A DNA stretch of 64,000 nt from CAYXXZ01 sp964469165 (GCA_964469165.1 CAYXXZ010000001.1:1-64000); one strand, 5' to 3'; shown: positions 15,302 to 25,500, counted from the first letter of the stretch. The notes: generated from the sequence alone by a model not told the origin. Numbers and translations: made by a program.

Positions 15302-16285
15302 ATGAAAATACTCATCAAAACCCTTCTGTCCTCGTCGCTGGTGGCGCTCGCCGCCTGCCAGACCAGTCCACAGGGACAGGAACAAAACGCAGCACTCGAA
15401 GCACCCCGGTCAGCGCCCTCCGCTATCGGCCGCGGCACGGGCATGGGCACGGGCGAAGAGGCGCGCAAAGGCTATATCGAAGAGCTCGACAGCAATAGCG
15501 ATGGCCGCGTTTCCCGCGCGGAAGTCGAACAGTTTCGCAACCAGCGCTTCAGCGATGCGGACACCAACCGCAACGGCGTGATCGATGAAACCGAGTATGT
15601 CGACGAATATGCCGCACGCCTGGATCGCCAGATCGACAGCGAACGGAAAAGCCACGTCGAACAAACCAATACCCGCTTCAAATCCCTGGACAAGAATGAC
15701 GATGGCGTTGTCTCCTGGGACGAATACAAAGCCTCCGGCGATCGCGCCTTTGCCCATTTCGACCCGGACAACAGCGGCCGCGTCAGCGCCAGTGAGGAAC
15801 AGCTCGGCAAACCCGGCACCCGCACCCGTGGCAGCAGTGTGCTGGCCATGCCCACCTCCCACTCCATCGCCGGTTTCATGGAACTCTACGACGACGATGC
15901 CGACGGTGTGGTCACTCGCACGGACTTCGACACCCAGCGCCGCCAGGCCTTCGACGCCACCGACAGCGACGGCAACGGGGTGCTCAGCGCCACGGAGTAC
16001 CACGAGGAATTCGCCGCGCGCGTGGAGCGCCAGGCGGAAAGCGTGCGCGAACGCCAGCTCAAGCAGGCCCGTGTTCGCTTCGGTGTACTCGACAGCGACA
16101 AGAACGGCGGCATCAGCCTGGAGGAATACGTCGCAATGGGCATGCGCAGCTTCAATACCTGGGATACCGACGGCGATGGTTTTGTATCCGCACAGGAGCC
16201 TCTGCCACAACGGTCCGCGCAACAGGCATCCTCCAGGGGCGATATGAAAAAGACCGATGGCAAGAAAGACGCCGCTGCCCACTGA
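15302..16285 (+). CDS. lipoprotein with eight EF-hand calcium-binding loops
   Basis: Exported lipoprotein (lipobox L16-A-A-C19) made almost wholly of EF-hands. Eight 12-residue loops are visible with Asp at position 1, Gly at 6 and an acidic residue at 12: residues 63-74, 87-98, 130-141, 154-165, 197-208, 221-232, 264-275 and 288-299. They form two four-loop modules (63-165 and 197-299) with similar linkers (EYAARLDRQ versus EFAARVERQ), so the gene arose by internal duplication. Loop 5 ends in Asp rather than Glu. The start is the ATG at 15302, which begins the signal peptide. It lies between DUF4198 and apbE genes under a Fur box; a calcium-dependent periplasmic role in metal uptake is inferred. 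Confidence 0.9.
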   Translation: MKILIKTLLSSSLVALAACQTSPQGQEQNAALEAPRSAPSAIGRGTGMGTGEEARKGYIEELDSNSDGRVSRAEVEQFRNQRFSDADTNRNGVIDETEYVDEYAARLDRQIDSERKSHVEQTNTRFKSLDKNDDGVVSWDEYKASGDRAFAHFDPDNSGRVSASEEQLGKPGTRTRGSSVLAMPTSHSIAGFMELYDDDADGVVTRTDFDTQRRQAFDATDSDGNGVLSATEYHEEFAARVERQAESVRERQLKQARVRFGVLDSDKNGGISLEEYVAMGMRSFNTWDTDGDGFVSAQEPLPQRSAQQASSRGDMKKTDGKKDAAAH

Positions 16286-16307
16286 TCGACGCACAGGCCA
16301 GGCAACG

Positions 16308-17816
16308 ATGCAGACCCCTCCGACATACCCATACGATTACAGGCGACCGCCCCGGAAATGGCGCCGTGCGCCCCTGGCGCTGGTGCTCGTTCTGGGCCTG
16401 GGAGCCGCCCCCGGCCAGGCCGCGGAGCAGATCATCCAGCGTGACGGCGTGCTCGGCACCGGGTTCACCCTGACGCTGGCGGGCGTCGAAGAAAGTGACG
16501 GCCAGGCGGTGGGGGCCGCCGTACTGGCCGAGATCGCCCGTCTGGAAAACATTCTCAGCATCCATCGCGAAGACACGGAGCTGGCTCGCCTCAACCGCGG
16601 CGACAACACCGGAGCTCCTTCACCGGAGCTACTGGAAGTACTGCATCTGTGCGAGCAATGGCGCGACAAAACCGCGAACAGCTTCAGTTGCCGCCTGGGC
16701 GCGCTGACGAACACCTGGCGCGAAGCCGAATCCCGCGGCGAGGTGCCCGAGCGCGCCACGCTGCGCAAAGCGGCCCTCGCCATTACGGACGCGCCCCTGG
16801 CCGTTTCAGCGCGGCATGTCGAATTGCATGGCCTGCGCATCGACCCCGACGGCCTGGCAAAAGGCTTCATCGTCGACGCCGCCCTGGCCAGGGCCAGGGA
16901 ACTGGCGCCGCAAGCACAGGGCATTGCCATCGACATCGGCGGCGATGCGGTCTACTGGGGAGTCAACGAGGCGGGGCAGCCCTGGCGCGTCGCCTTCGCC
17001 GCGCCGGAGCGCAGCGCGGACAACGATGCCTACCAGGGCGTGCTGGCACTGGAGAACCGCGCCGTCGCCTTCAGCGGCCACGAACGGCGCTACTGGCGCA
17101 TCGACCACCGCCGCTTCAGCCATATCATCGATCCCGAGGACGGCTGGCCCGCCACCTTTGCCCCCTCTGCGGTAGTGGTTGCCGGAGACGCCACAACCGC
17201 CGATGCCCTGGCCACCGCCTTGACGGTCATGCCGATTACCGAGGGCCTGGCGCTGATCGACCGCCTGCCGGATGTGGAAGCCCTGGTGATGACGGACGGC
17301 GGCAGTACCTTCGCCTCGGCGGGTTGGTACCCGCTGCTGGCCCCCGGCTCCCAACCGCCTCCGCCCTGGGATGCGGGAATGCGCTTCGAAATCGAGTACC
17401 AGATACCCACGCTGAATACGGCGGAGTACCGCCGTCCCTACGCGGCGATCTGGATCACCGACGAGAACAAGAACCTCGTGCGCCAGTTGGCCGTTCACGG
17501 CACCAGTTTGCGCTGGCTGCGGGAAGTGCCGCTGTGGTGGCGCCGCCACGGGCGGCGCGATGAATCCGCCATCGACGGCCTGGCGCGCCCGACACCAGCC
17601 CCGGGACAGCACTTGCTGGCATGGGACGGCCGCGACGACAAGGGCCGTGGCGTGGCACCGGGCAACTATGTCCTCCATCTGGAGGCCGCCAGGGAGCACG
17701 GCGGGCGAGAGCTGATCACACTGCCCTTCTCCCTCTCCGGGCAGGCGTTCGACAGTGAAGTCCGCGGCGAGAGTGAACTGGGGCGCATCAGCTTGAGGTT
17801 GATTCCCGGCCCCTGA
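16308..17816 (+). CDS. ApbE-like FAD:protein FMN transferase fused to a DUF2271 domain
   Basis: N-terminal signal/membrane segment (about residues 20-40), then an ApbE domain that transfers FMN from FAD to a Thr/Ser of exported proteins. ApbE marks include LGTGFTLTL, IHREDTELARLNR, GLAKGFIVDAAL with the conserved Lys, IDIGGDAVYWG, HIIDPEDG and the metal-binding DATTADALATALT. From about residue 345 to the end lies a DUF2271 domain (FEIEYQIPTL, LVRQLAVHG, LLAWDGRDDKG, YVLHLEAARE), which usually exists alone beside PepSY proteins. The fusion is full length (503 aa). No substrate with a clear D-x-x-T-G-A-T flavinylation motif was seen in this window. Confidence 0.88.
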   Translation: MQTPPTYPYDYRRPPRKWRRAPLALVLVLGLGAAPGQAAEQIIQRDGVLGTGFTLTLAGVEESDGQAVGAAVLAEIARLENILSIHREDTELARLNRGDNTGAPSPELLEVLHLCEQWRDKTANSFSCRLGALTNTWREAESRGEVPERATLRKAALAITDAPLAVSARHVELHGLRIDPDGLAKGFIVDAALARARELAPQAQGIAIDIGGDAVYWGVNEAGQPWRVAFAAPERSADNDAYQGVLALENRAVAFSGHERRYWRIDHRRFSHIIDPEDGWPATFAPSAVVVAGDATTADALATALTVMPITEGLALIDRLPDVEALVMTDGGSTFASAGWYPLLAPGSQPPPPWDAGMRFEIEYQIPTLNTAEYRRPYAAIWITDENKNLVRQLAVHGTSLRWLREVPLWWRRHGRRDESAIDGLARPTPAPGQHLLAWDGRDDKGRGVAPGNYVLHLEAAREHGGRELITLPFSLSGQAFDSEVRGESELGRISLRLIPGP

Positions 17817-17945
17817 CATTTTCTGCACTGCGCAGCCTGCACCGAAGGGCCAAGGCCGTCCCCCGGCAATCGGGGCCAACCAAGGCCCTGGCAGAAATCA
17901 CCCCCCATGAACCATGACGGAGCAGGGGTTTTTTACAAGGCAAAA

Positions 17946-17964
17946 GTGATACTACTTCTCATTT
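17946..17964. promoter_or_regulatory. weak Fur-box-like site before TonB receptor gene
   Basis: TGATACTACTTCTCA resembles TGATAATnATTATCA with about three to four mismatches, 42 bases before the receptor start. It may give the receptor its own iron-controlled promoter. Confidence 0.4.
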
Positions 17965-18005
17965 CGATATGAGTTTTTATATCAACAACCAAGAGGACAA
18001 ATGCG

Positions 18006-20363
18006 ATGATCAAGGAATTTCCGTCCACAGGACACACGCGGCTGTTACCACTGGCGCTGGCCGTCATTCTGGCCAACGGCGCCATGGCGCAAGACGCTGA
18101 CACGGCGCAGCAAGCCACCCCCGCGCTGGACAAGGTAACGGTTTCATCCACCGTTATGCAATCCACCACCGAAAACACCCAGGTCATCGACAGCCAGGAG
18201 ATCGAACGCAACCAGGCGCGCAACCTCGACGACCTGCTGCGCTACACCCCCGGCGTCGATGTCGACAACATCGGCCGCTTCGGCTCCAGCGGCTTCAACA
18301 TCCGCGGCCTGGACGCCGACCGGGTGGCGATCACCGTCGATGGCATCAGCCTGGCGGAAACGCTCGACCCGCAGTCCAACGCACCTTATGGCTACTTCAG
18401 CGGCGGCCGTGGCGGCATCGACATCGATTCGATGAAGGCGGTCGAGATCATCAAGGGCGCGGACTCCATTACCGCCGGCAGCGGCGCCCTGGGCGGCGCC
18501 GTGGTGTTCGTCACCAAGGACCCGGCGGACTACCTGAACGCGGAGGGCAACGATACCCACGTCGGCATCAAGACCGGCTTCGCCAGCGCCAACGACGAAC
18601 GGATGGCGACGGCGACCCTGGCCAACCGCACCGGCGCCCTGGAAACCATGCTGCTCTACACGCTGCGCAGAGGGCAAGAGACCGAAGGCTACCACACCGG
18701 CTCGAGCGGCAATGTCGAAGGAGCCGCCCGGGAAGTCGCCGATCCGCTGGACTACGACAACGACAACCTTCTGTTCAAGCTCCACTATCATGTCAACGAC
18801 GATCACCGCCTCGGCCTGGTGGTGGAGCGTTTCGAGGGCAGCAACGAGCTGAGCAGCCTGAGCAGGGTCAGCTCTTCTTATCTCACTCATGACAGCGACG
18901 ACAAGGTCGAGCGCGACCGCTACGGTGTCAACTGGCTGTGGAAAGCCGACAATGCCCTGTTCGACGAACTCGACTGGCGCTACGACTACCAGAACTCCTA
19001 CACCCTGGGCCTCACCCTCATGACCATCCCCAGCGGTTGCCCGGCGGGTGCCGGCTCGCCGGCGGTATCTCCCTGCCTGCGCACCGAAGACCGCGACTTC
19101 GAACAGGAACTGCACAAGACCGCGCTGCACCTTGACAAGGTCATCGCCGGGCACAGCATCAGCTACGGCCTGGGCTGGGAAGAGAAAAGCGTCGATTACT
19201 CCCACACCCTGACCCGTTATGTAGGCACCACCTCGGAAGTCGGCGTGGGCTGGCCCACCTACGGCAACGATTTCGTGCCCGAGACCAAGGTGCAAGCCTG
19301 GAATCTCTATGCACGCGACCAGTTCAGCCTCATCGAAGACCGGCTGACGGTCAACGTCGGCGTTCGCTATGACCGCTACGACTACTCCCCGTCCCTCGAC
19401 AGCGCCCAGTACACGGACAGGGCCGGCACCGTCGCCGACGTGAGCTTCTCCGCCCTCAGCTGGCAGTTGGGCGCAAGCTGGAACCTGACCCCCAACCACG
19501 TGATCTGGGCCCAGAGCGGCTCGGGCTTCCGCGCGCCGACGGTGGAGGACATGTACTTCGCGCCATCCACCTCGACCGCCACCGACGTCGCCAGCGGCCA
19601 GCAGGTGGACCTGTGGAACACCGTGCCCAACCCCGGCCTGGAAGCGGAAGAAAGCCTCAACCTGGAGATCGGCTATCGCTGGCAGGGTCCGCGCCACGCT
19701 GTCGGCATTTCCGTGTACCGCAACGAATACAATGACTTCATCGATTACGCCGACTACGTGCGCAACCCCGACGTCGAATACCAGACATGCAGCGGCGGCA
19801 CCTGCGCCAGCGTCTTCGGCGACACCTACCGGATGCTCGCCAACACCAACAAGGCCACCATCGAAGGCGTGGAAGTGGAAGGCCGCTGGCTGCTGGGCCA
19901 GAACTGGAGCCTGCGCGCGGCCTACTCCTGGAACGAAGGCGAGGATGACGACGGCACCCCGCTGCAAAGCATCGTGCCACCCTCCGGCGTGGTCGGCATC
20001 GGCTACACCGCCTCCGACGACCGCTGGTCAGTGGAAAGCAGCCTGGTGTACGTCAGCAGCAAGGATGCCAGCGATGCCTCCACGTACGACAGCGCGAGAG
20101 GCTCGAACATTCCCAGCGCCTATTTCGACGGCGACAATGATTACACCGTGGTCGACCTGCAGGCACGCTACGACATCACCCCCAACCTGCGCCTGAACGC
20201 CGGCATCTACAACCTCTTCGACGAGGAGTACATTCGCTGGCAGCGCATCCGCTTTGCCGAGGAAGGCACCGCGGTCTTTCGCGGAGGCGTCTCCGGCGAT
20301 GGCATCCGCCGCTTCACCGAACCGGGCCGCAACTACCGCCTGACCCTGGCTTACGCATTCTGA
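18006..20363 (+). CDS. TonB-dependent receptor (hemoglobin/transferrin/lactoferrin type)
   Basis: Outer-membrane gated channel for heme or iron carriers. A signal peptide ends at AMA-QDAD (about residue 28). A TonB-box-like DKVTVSS follows, then the plug domain (about 50-165: RNLDDLLRYTPGVDV, FNIRGLDADRVAITVDGI, ADSITAGSGALGGAV) and a 22-strand barrel ending in ...LTLAYAF with the terminal Phe. The NIRG-LD and barrel pattern (GSGFRAPTVEDMYF, NTNKATIEGVEVEG) match the heme/hemoglobin receptor subfamily. The length of 785 is normal. AGAGGA precedes the ATG. A strong terminator follows. The actual ligand is not readable. Confidence 0.92.
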   Translation: MIKEFPSTGHTRLLPLALAVILANGAMAQDADTAQQATPALDKVTVSSTVMQSTTENTQVIDSQEIERNQARNLDDLLRYTPGVDVDNIGRFGSSGFNIRGLDADRVAITVDGISLAETLDPQSNAPYGYFSGGRGGIDIDSMKAVEIIKGADSITAGSGALGGAVVFVTKDPADYLNAEGNDTHVGIKTGFASANDERMATATLANRTGALETMLLYTLRRGQETEGYHTGSSGNVEGAAREVADPLDYDNDNLLFKLHYHVNDDHRLGLVVERFEGSNELSSLSRVSSSYLTHDSDDKVERDRYGVNWLWKADNALFDELDWRYDYQNSYTLGLTLMTIPSGCPAGAGSPAVSPCLRTEDRDFEQELHKTALHLDKVIAGHSISYGLGWEEKSVDYSHTLTRYVGTTSEVGVGWPTYGNDFVPETKVQAWNLYARDQFSLIEDRLTVNVGVRYDRYDYSPSLDSAQYTDRAGTVADVSFSALSWQLGASWNLTPNHVIWAQSGSGFRAPTVEDMYFAPSTSTATDVASGQQVDLWNTVPNPGLEAEESLNLEIGYRWQGPRHAVGISVYRNEYNDFIDYADYVRNPDVEYQTCSGGTCASVFGDTYRMLANTNKATIEGVEVEGRWLLGQNWSLRAAYSWNEGEDDDGTPLQSIVPPSGVVGIGYTASDDRWSVESSLVYVSSKDASDASTYDSARGSNIPSAYFDGDNDYTVVDLQARYDITPNLRLNAGIYNLFDEEYIRWQRIRFAEEGTAVFRGGVSGDGIRRFTEPGRNYRLTLAYAF

Positions 20364-20392
20364 CCCCGTATCTCGATCATCTCCCCCCACTG

Positions 20393-20415
20393 AGGCCCGC
20401 AAGGGCCTTTTTTTT
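20393..20415 (+). terminator. intrinsic terminator of the TonB receptor gene
   Basis: Stem AGGCCC-gcaa-GGGCCT followed by eight T, 30 bases after the receptor stop. Confidence 0.92.
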
Positions 20416-20552
20416 GTGCCACCCAAAACACTCTCTCATTGCCATGCGCCGCCGGGCAATACAGCCCGACGGGAATCCGTCACGCTTCTTTGTCAGACTG
20501 CGACAGCAGGGCTACAATTCCCGGCTTCCACTTCCTCTTCCGGATGTCAGCC

Positions 20553-21851
20553 ATGTCGCTTTTCTCTTCCCAGCCGCGCATCGTCATCGTCGGCGGCGGT
20601 GCCGGCGGATTGCCCCTCGCCACCTATCTCGGGCGCCGTCTCGGCAAACGCGACAAGGCGGAGATCACGCTGGTGGACAGCAACAGCATCCACGTCTGGA
20701 AACCGCGTTTTCACGAGGTCGCCACCGGCGCCATCGACGCCGACCTCGACGCCGTGGATTATCGCGGCCACGCGCGCATGAACCATTACAGCTTCGAACT
20801 GGGCAGCTTCACCGGTCTCGACCGGGAGGCTCGCGAGGTTCACCTGGCGCCGCTGATCGATGCCGAGGGCCGCGAGATTCTCCCGAGCCGCAAGCTGCCC
20901 TACGACTACGTGGTTCTGGCCATCGGCAGTCAAGGAAACGATTTCAATGTGCCCGGCGTGCGCCAGCACTGCATGTTTCTCGACACCCGCGAACAGGCGG
21001 ACCGCTTCCATGACCGCTTTCTCAACATCTGTCTGGCGGCCAACTATTCCAGCCAGCCCATCAGCGTGGCGATCGTCGGTGCCGGCGCCACCGGCGTCGA
21101 ACTCGCCGCCGAGCTGCACCATGCCGTCGATATGCTCAAACGCTACGGCCACAAAAAGCTGGCGCGCGAGCGCCTCCATGTGCACCTGATCGAAGCGGGC
21201 CCACGCATCCTGCCCGCCCTGAACGAGCGCGTTGCCACTGCGGTTCACACCGAGTTGAGGAGAGAGGGGGTACAGATCCACATCGCCACCCAGGTCAACG
21301 AAGCGCGGGAGCGGGTTCTGGTGACTCGCGACGGCGAAGAAATCGAAGGGGATCTGCTGGTTTGGGCCGCGGGCATCAAGGCGCCGCCCCTTCTCGCCGC
21401 GCTCGGTCTCGAAACCAACCGCATCAACCAGGTAGTGGTGGAACCGACCCTGCAGGCCAAGGGTGACGAACGCATTTTCGTGATCGGCGACTGCGCAGCC
21501 TGCGCCATGGGCGAGGGCAAGCAGGTGCCGCCCCGCGCCCAGTCCGCTCAGCAGATGGCCGCGCAAACCGCCGCAAACCTCGTGCGTCTGACCAAGGGCG
21601 AAACGCCCAAACCCTTTCGCTACAAGGACAAGGGTTCACTGGTTTCCCTGTCCCAGTTCACCTCGATCGGCACGCTCATGGGCAGTCTCAAGGGCGGCCA
21701 GTTGTTCATCGAGGGGCGCCTCGCGCGCACCATGTATATCAGCCTGTATCGCCTTCACCAGGCGGCACTCTACGGTTGGCCCCGCACGCTGCTGTTACTG
21801 GCCGCCGGGCGCTTCAATCGCCTGGTGCGACCGCGCATGAAGCTGCACTAA
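20553..21851 (+). CDS. ndh: type II NADH:quinone oxidoreductase (NDH-2)
   Basis: Non-proton-pumping NADH dehydrogenase on the inner face of the membrane. Two Rossmann folds are clear: FAD-binding IVIVGGGAGGLPLATYLG at the N-terminus and NAD-binding VAIVGAGATGVELAAEL near residue 172. FVIGDCAA (about 310) and the quinone-side AQSAQQMA follow, and the C-terminal amphipathic helix (GWPRTLLLLAAGRFNRLVRP) serves as membrane anchor. The longer ORF adds about 38 residues without conservation; starts at 20544 and 20553 are both possible. Monocistronic. Confidence 0.93.
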   Translation: MSLFSSQPRIVIVGGGAGGLPLATYLGRRLGKRDKAEITLVDSNSIHVWKPRFHEVATGAIDADLDAVDYRGHARMNHYSFELGSFTGLDREAREVHLAPLIDAEGREILPSRKLPYDYVVLAIGSQGNDFNVPGVRQHCMFLDTREQADRFHDRFLNICLAANYSSQPISVAIVGAGATGVELAAELHHAVDMLKRYGHKKLARERLHVHLIEAGPRILPALNERVATAVHTELRREGVQIHIATQVNEARERVLVTRDGEEIEGDLLVWAAGIKAPPLLAALGLETNRINQVVVEPTLQAKGDERIFVIGDCAACAMGEGKQVPPRAQSAQQMAAQTAANLVRLTKGETPKPFRYKDKGSLVSLSQFTSIGTLMGSLKGGQLFIEGRLARTMYISLYRLHQAALYGWPRTLLLLAAGRFNRLVRPRMKLH

Positions 21852-21870
21852 CCAGTAACCTGTTGGGCTC

Positions 21871-21898
21871 GTAGGGGCAATTCATGAATTGCCCCTAC
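21871..21898. repeat. perfect 28-bp palindrome
   Basis: GTAGGGGCAATTCA followed by its exact complement TGAATTGCCCCTAC: all 28 bases pair with no loop. A degenerate copy lies at 331-358 and an interrupted one at 52144-52193. It sits 19 bases after the ndh stop. Confidence 0.95.
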
Positions 21899-21936
21899 AA
21901 CCACCGGTGCCAGTCCAGGGTAGATGCGCCTCACAA

Positions 21937-21967
21937 GTGTTGGGCTTCGTTCCTCAGCCCAACCTAC
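21937..21967. repeat. half copy of the 76-bp hairpin repeat
   Basis: Right half only of the 76-bp element (GTGTTGGGCTTCGTT then CCTCAGCCCAACCTAC). It lies directly before the DUF1428 stop and beside the 28-bp palindrome. Confidence 0.8.
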
Positions 21968-21970
21968 GAC

Positions 21971-22327
21971 CTACAGCGCCACCATCGCCTTGAAGCCGCC
22001 CCAGAACATGCGCTTGCCGTCGAACGGGATATTGTCCGGCCCCATCTCCGCCAGGCGCGGGTCGTTCATGATCTGTTCGTTGATGCGGTCGCGCTCTTCT
22101 CTGGATTTGTAGGCGATCCAGGAAAACACCACCGTCTCACCTTCTTCCAGTTTGACGCTCTGGGGAAAAGAGGTGTGTTCTCCTGCCTTGACGTCGTCCG
22201 CGACGCATTCCACGTACTCCAAGGCACCGTATTCCTTCCATATTTCGCCCGCCTTGCGAGCGAGAGTGCGGTATTCCTCGAGCCGGGCGAGAGGCACGGG
22301 CACGACAAAACCATCGACGTAGTTCAT
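21971..22327 (-). CDS. DUF1428 family protein
   Basis: Small cytoplasmic protein of the DUF1428 family, predicted dimeric alpha-beta barrel of unknown function. The hallmark N-terminus MNYVDGFVVPVP, then WKEYGALEYVECVADDV, FPQSVKLEEGETVVFSWI and the C-terminal PFDGKRMFWGGFK are all present. The 118-residue length is normal; the ATG two codons inside the ORF fits the family N-terminus. The remnant of a VOC protein gene lies immediately upstream on the same strand, a pairing common in intact genomes. Confidence 0.88.
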   Translation of the reverse strand: MNYVDGFVVPVPLARLEEYRTLARKAGEIWKEYGALEYVECVADDVKAGEHTSFPQSVKLEEGETVVFSWIAYKSREERDRINEQIMNDPRLAEMGPDNIPFDGKRMFWGGFKAMVAL

Positions 22328-22339
22328 GGTCATTCCTCA

Positions 22340-22446
22340 TCAGGCGTCCACACAGGGCTTCAGACAGTTGATCATCCAGGGCGTTCCGAAACGGTCGGTC
22401 ACCATCGCGAAACGCTGCGCCCAGAAGGTTTCCTCCAGCGTTTCAT
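22340..22446 (-). pseudogene. 3' remnant of a PhnB-like VOC (glyoxalase superfamily) gene
   Basis: The minus strand reads TLEETFWAQRFAMVTDRFG followed by TPWMINCLKPCVDA and a stop. This is the C-terminal end of PhnB-type VOC proteins (usually ETFWG-RFG-VTD-FG-PWMIN). The remaining 110 or so N-terminal residues are missing: upstream sequence changes to the end of the RND transporter gene within about 80 bases. It ends 13 bases before the DUF1428 start. Confidence 0.75.
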
Positions 22447-22528
22447 CCCTTGTCGAACGGCGCACAGCGCTTTCGACAGGAGTTACCGCCCGGTTCCCGT
22501 GTCGCGGCCGGCGTATCGGAAGACGAGG

Positions 22529-25500
22529 TCAGGAATGGGCGGGCTCTGCCTCGGCCAACTCGCGGGCGCGGGTGCTGGCACTGGCGGCGCGGTGGTCCTT
22601 GGCGATGAAGCTGTAGATGGTCGGCAGGACGAACAGGGTGAACAAGGTGCCGACGAGCATGCCCATCACCACCACGATGCCGATGGCGAAGCGGCTGGCG
22701 GCGCCCGCACCGCTGGCGAACAGCAGGGGCACCAGGCCCGCGACCATAGCCGCCGTGGTCATCAGGATCGGGCGCATGCGCACCCGCGCCGCCTTGCGCA
22801 CGGCCGCGGTGCGGTCCAGGTTCTCGTGAACCTGAATCTCGTTGGCGAACGCCACCATCAGGATGCCGTGCTTGGAGATCAGCCCGATCAGCGTCACCAG
22901 CCCGATCTGGGTATAGATGTTGAAGGTGGTGAAGCCCAGATACAGCGGGACCAGCGCGCCGCACACCGCCAGCGGCACGGTGACCAGGATCACCAGCGGA
23001 TCGCGGAAGGACTCGTACTGCGCCGCCAGCACCAGGAAGATCACCACCAGGGCGAAGATGAAGGCCACCGTCAGGCGGTCGCCCTCGGTGACGTACTGGC
23101 GGCTGTCGCCCAGCCAGTCGATGGTGGCGCCAGGCGGAAACTCCTGGTTTTTCAGGAAATCCACCGCCTGGCCCATGGTGACGCCGGGCGCCAGCACCGC
23201 CGACAGGGTGGTGGCGTTCATCTGGTTGAACTGCGGCAGGCGGTTGGCCTGGGGGCGCACTTCCACGCTGGTCACCGTGGACAGGGGCACCAGCTCACCG
23301 GATTCGGTCTTGACGTAGTACTGGCCGAGGTTCTCGGGGCTGAGGCGCTGCTCGCGCGGCACCTGGGCGATGACGTCGTAGGAGCGGTCGTACCAATTGA
23401 AGCGGTTGATGTAGTTCTCGCCCACCAGCACCGCGAGGGTGTCGGCGATGGCCTGCATTGTCACCCCCAGTTCGCCGGCCTTGGCGCGGTCGATAGCGAT
23501 GCGCGCTTCGGGACTGTCGAACGCCAGGTCGCTGTCCACGAACACGAACAGGCCGCTGCCCCAGGCCGCGCCCTTGATCCGTTCCATGGCGGCGTAGAGT
23601 GCCGGGAAGTCATCCGAGGAACGCAGCACCATCTGCACCGGTAGACCGCCGCTGCCGGCGGGCAAGGGCGGCGCCTGGAAGGCGGTGGCGTGAACGCCGG
23701 TGATGGCGGGGATGCGACGGTTGAGCTCCGCCTGGACCTCCCCGGCCCCGCGCTCACGCTCGTGCCACTCTTTCATGATGATGCCGCCGAAGGCGTTGTT
23801 GGGGCTATCCATGCCACTGTTGAAGAAGCTTCTGGCATATTCCGGCATGCTCCGGAAAATGTCGTCGATCGCCAGGGCGTTGCGCGCGGTGTAGTCGATG
23901 TTAGCGTACTGGGGCGCCCGCGCGGAGACATACAGATAGCCGGTGTCCTCGCTGGGGGCCAGTTCGCGCTTGACGCCCGAGAACAGCAGCGCGATGCCGG
24001 CAAGTACCGCGACGCCCACCAGCAGCACGGCGGGCCGCGCGGCGAGAGTGTGGCCGAGAAGCCGTTCGTAACCGTCTTCCAGACGGTTGACGTTGTGCTC
24101 GATGAGCCTGGCGAAGCGCCCCTCGTTGACGCGATCATCGAGCAGCCAGGAACTCATCATCGGCGACAGGGTGAGCGCCACCACGCCCGAGACGATGACC
24201 GCGCCCGCCAGGGTGAAGGCGAACTCCTTGAACAGCGCCCCGGTCAGCCCGCCCATCAGCCCGATGGGGGTATAGACGGCGGCCAGGGTGAGCGTCATGG
24301 CGATGACCGGGCCGACGATCTCGCGCGCACCCACCAGCGCCGCACGCACCGGCGACAGGCCCTCCTCGATGTGGCGGTGGATGTTCTCGACCACCACGAT
24401 GGCGTCGTCGACCACCAGGCCGATGGCCAGCACCATGGCCAGCAGCGTCAGCAGGTTCAGTGAAAGCCCGAACGCCAGCATCAGCGCGGCGGTGCCGATC
24501 AGCGACAGTGGAATGGTGACCACGGGAATGATGACGGCGCGCAGCGAACCGAGAAACAGGAAGATCACCACCACGACGATGACCACCGCCTCGACCAGGG
24601 TCTTGGTCACCTCGTCGATGGAAGCGTTGACGAAGTGGGCCACATCGAACTGATTTTCAACCTGAAGGCCCGGGGGCGCGACGCGCTGGATGTCAGGAAT
24701 CAGCGCCACGATGGCGGCGACGATCTCCAGGGGATTGCCGTCCGGCGTGGGCGAGATCGCAAGGGTCACGGTGCGCCGGCCCATGCTGATGGAGCTTCTG
24801 TCGTAGTTCTGGCCGCCGATCTCGATGGTGGCGACGTCGCCAAGGGTCACCAGGCCGCCCTCCCCGTGCTTGATCACCATCTGGCGGAAGTCGTCGAGGC
24901 TGGTCAGGTCGGTGGCCGCGGTGATGTTGAGGGCGGTCTCGGCGCCCTTGAGCTGGCCGGGCGCCGCCTGGATGTTGTTGGCGCGCAGCGCGGCGGCCAC
25001 GTCCCCCGCCGACAGGCCACGGGCGGCGAGCCGGTCGGGATCGACCCAGATGCGCATCGCCAGTGTCTGCCCGCCGATGACCTCCACCGACGCCACACCG
25101 GGCACCGCGGTCATGAGCGGCTGCGCGACGCGGGTCGCAAAATCGGTGATCGCGGGTATCGGCATGTCCTCGGCGACGAAGGCGACGTACTGCACCGCCG
25201 AGGCGCCGTCGGTGATCTTGGTGATCACCGGGTCCGTCGCACCGGCGGGCAGCCGGTATTTGACCTCCTGGACCTTGGCCAGCACTTCGGTCATCGAGCG
25301 GTCGGCATCGGCGTTGAGCACCAGCTTGGCGCGGATCTGGCTGCGGCCCTGGGTCGAGGTGGACGTCAGGTACTCGATGCCGCTGGCCGTCGCCACCGCC
25401 TGGGCCAGCGGCGTGGTGACGAAGCCCTGCATGACGGACTGGGTCGCACCGGGAAAGCGGGTGTCGATGACGATGGTGGCGCTTTCCATCGCCGGGTACT

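Noticed and set aside
18144..19967. 607-codon minus-strand ORF within the TonB receptor gene
   Set aside because: It is the low-complexity, Val/Ala/Gly-rich mirror of a GC-rich gene whose plug and barrel motifs are unmistakable on the plus strand.
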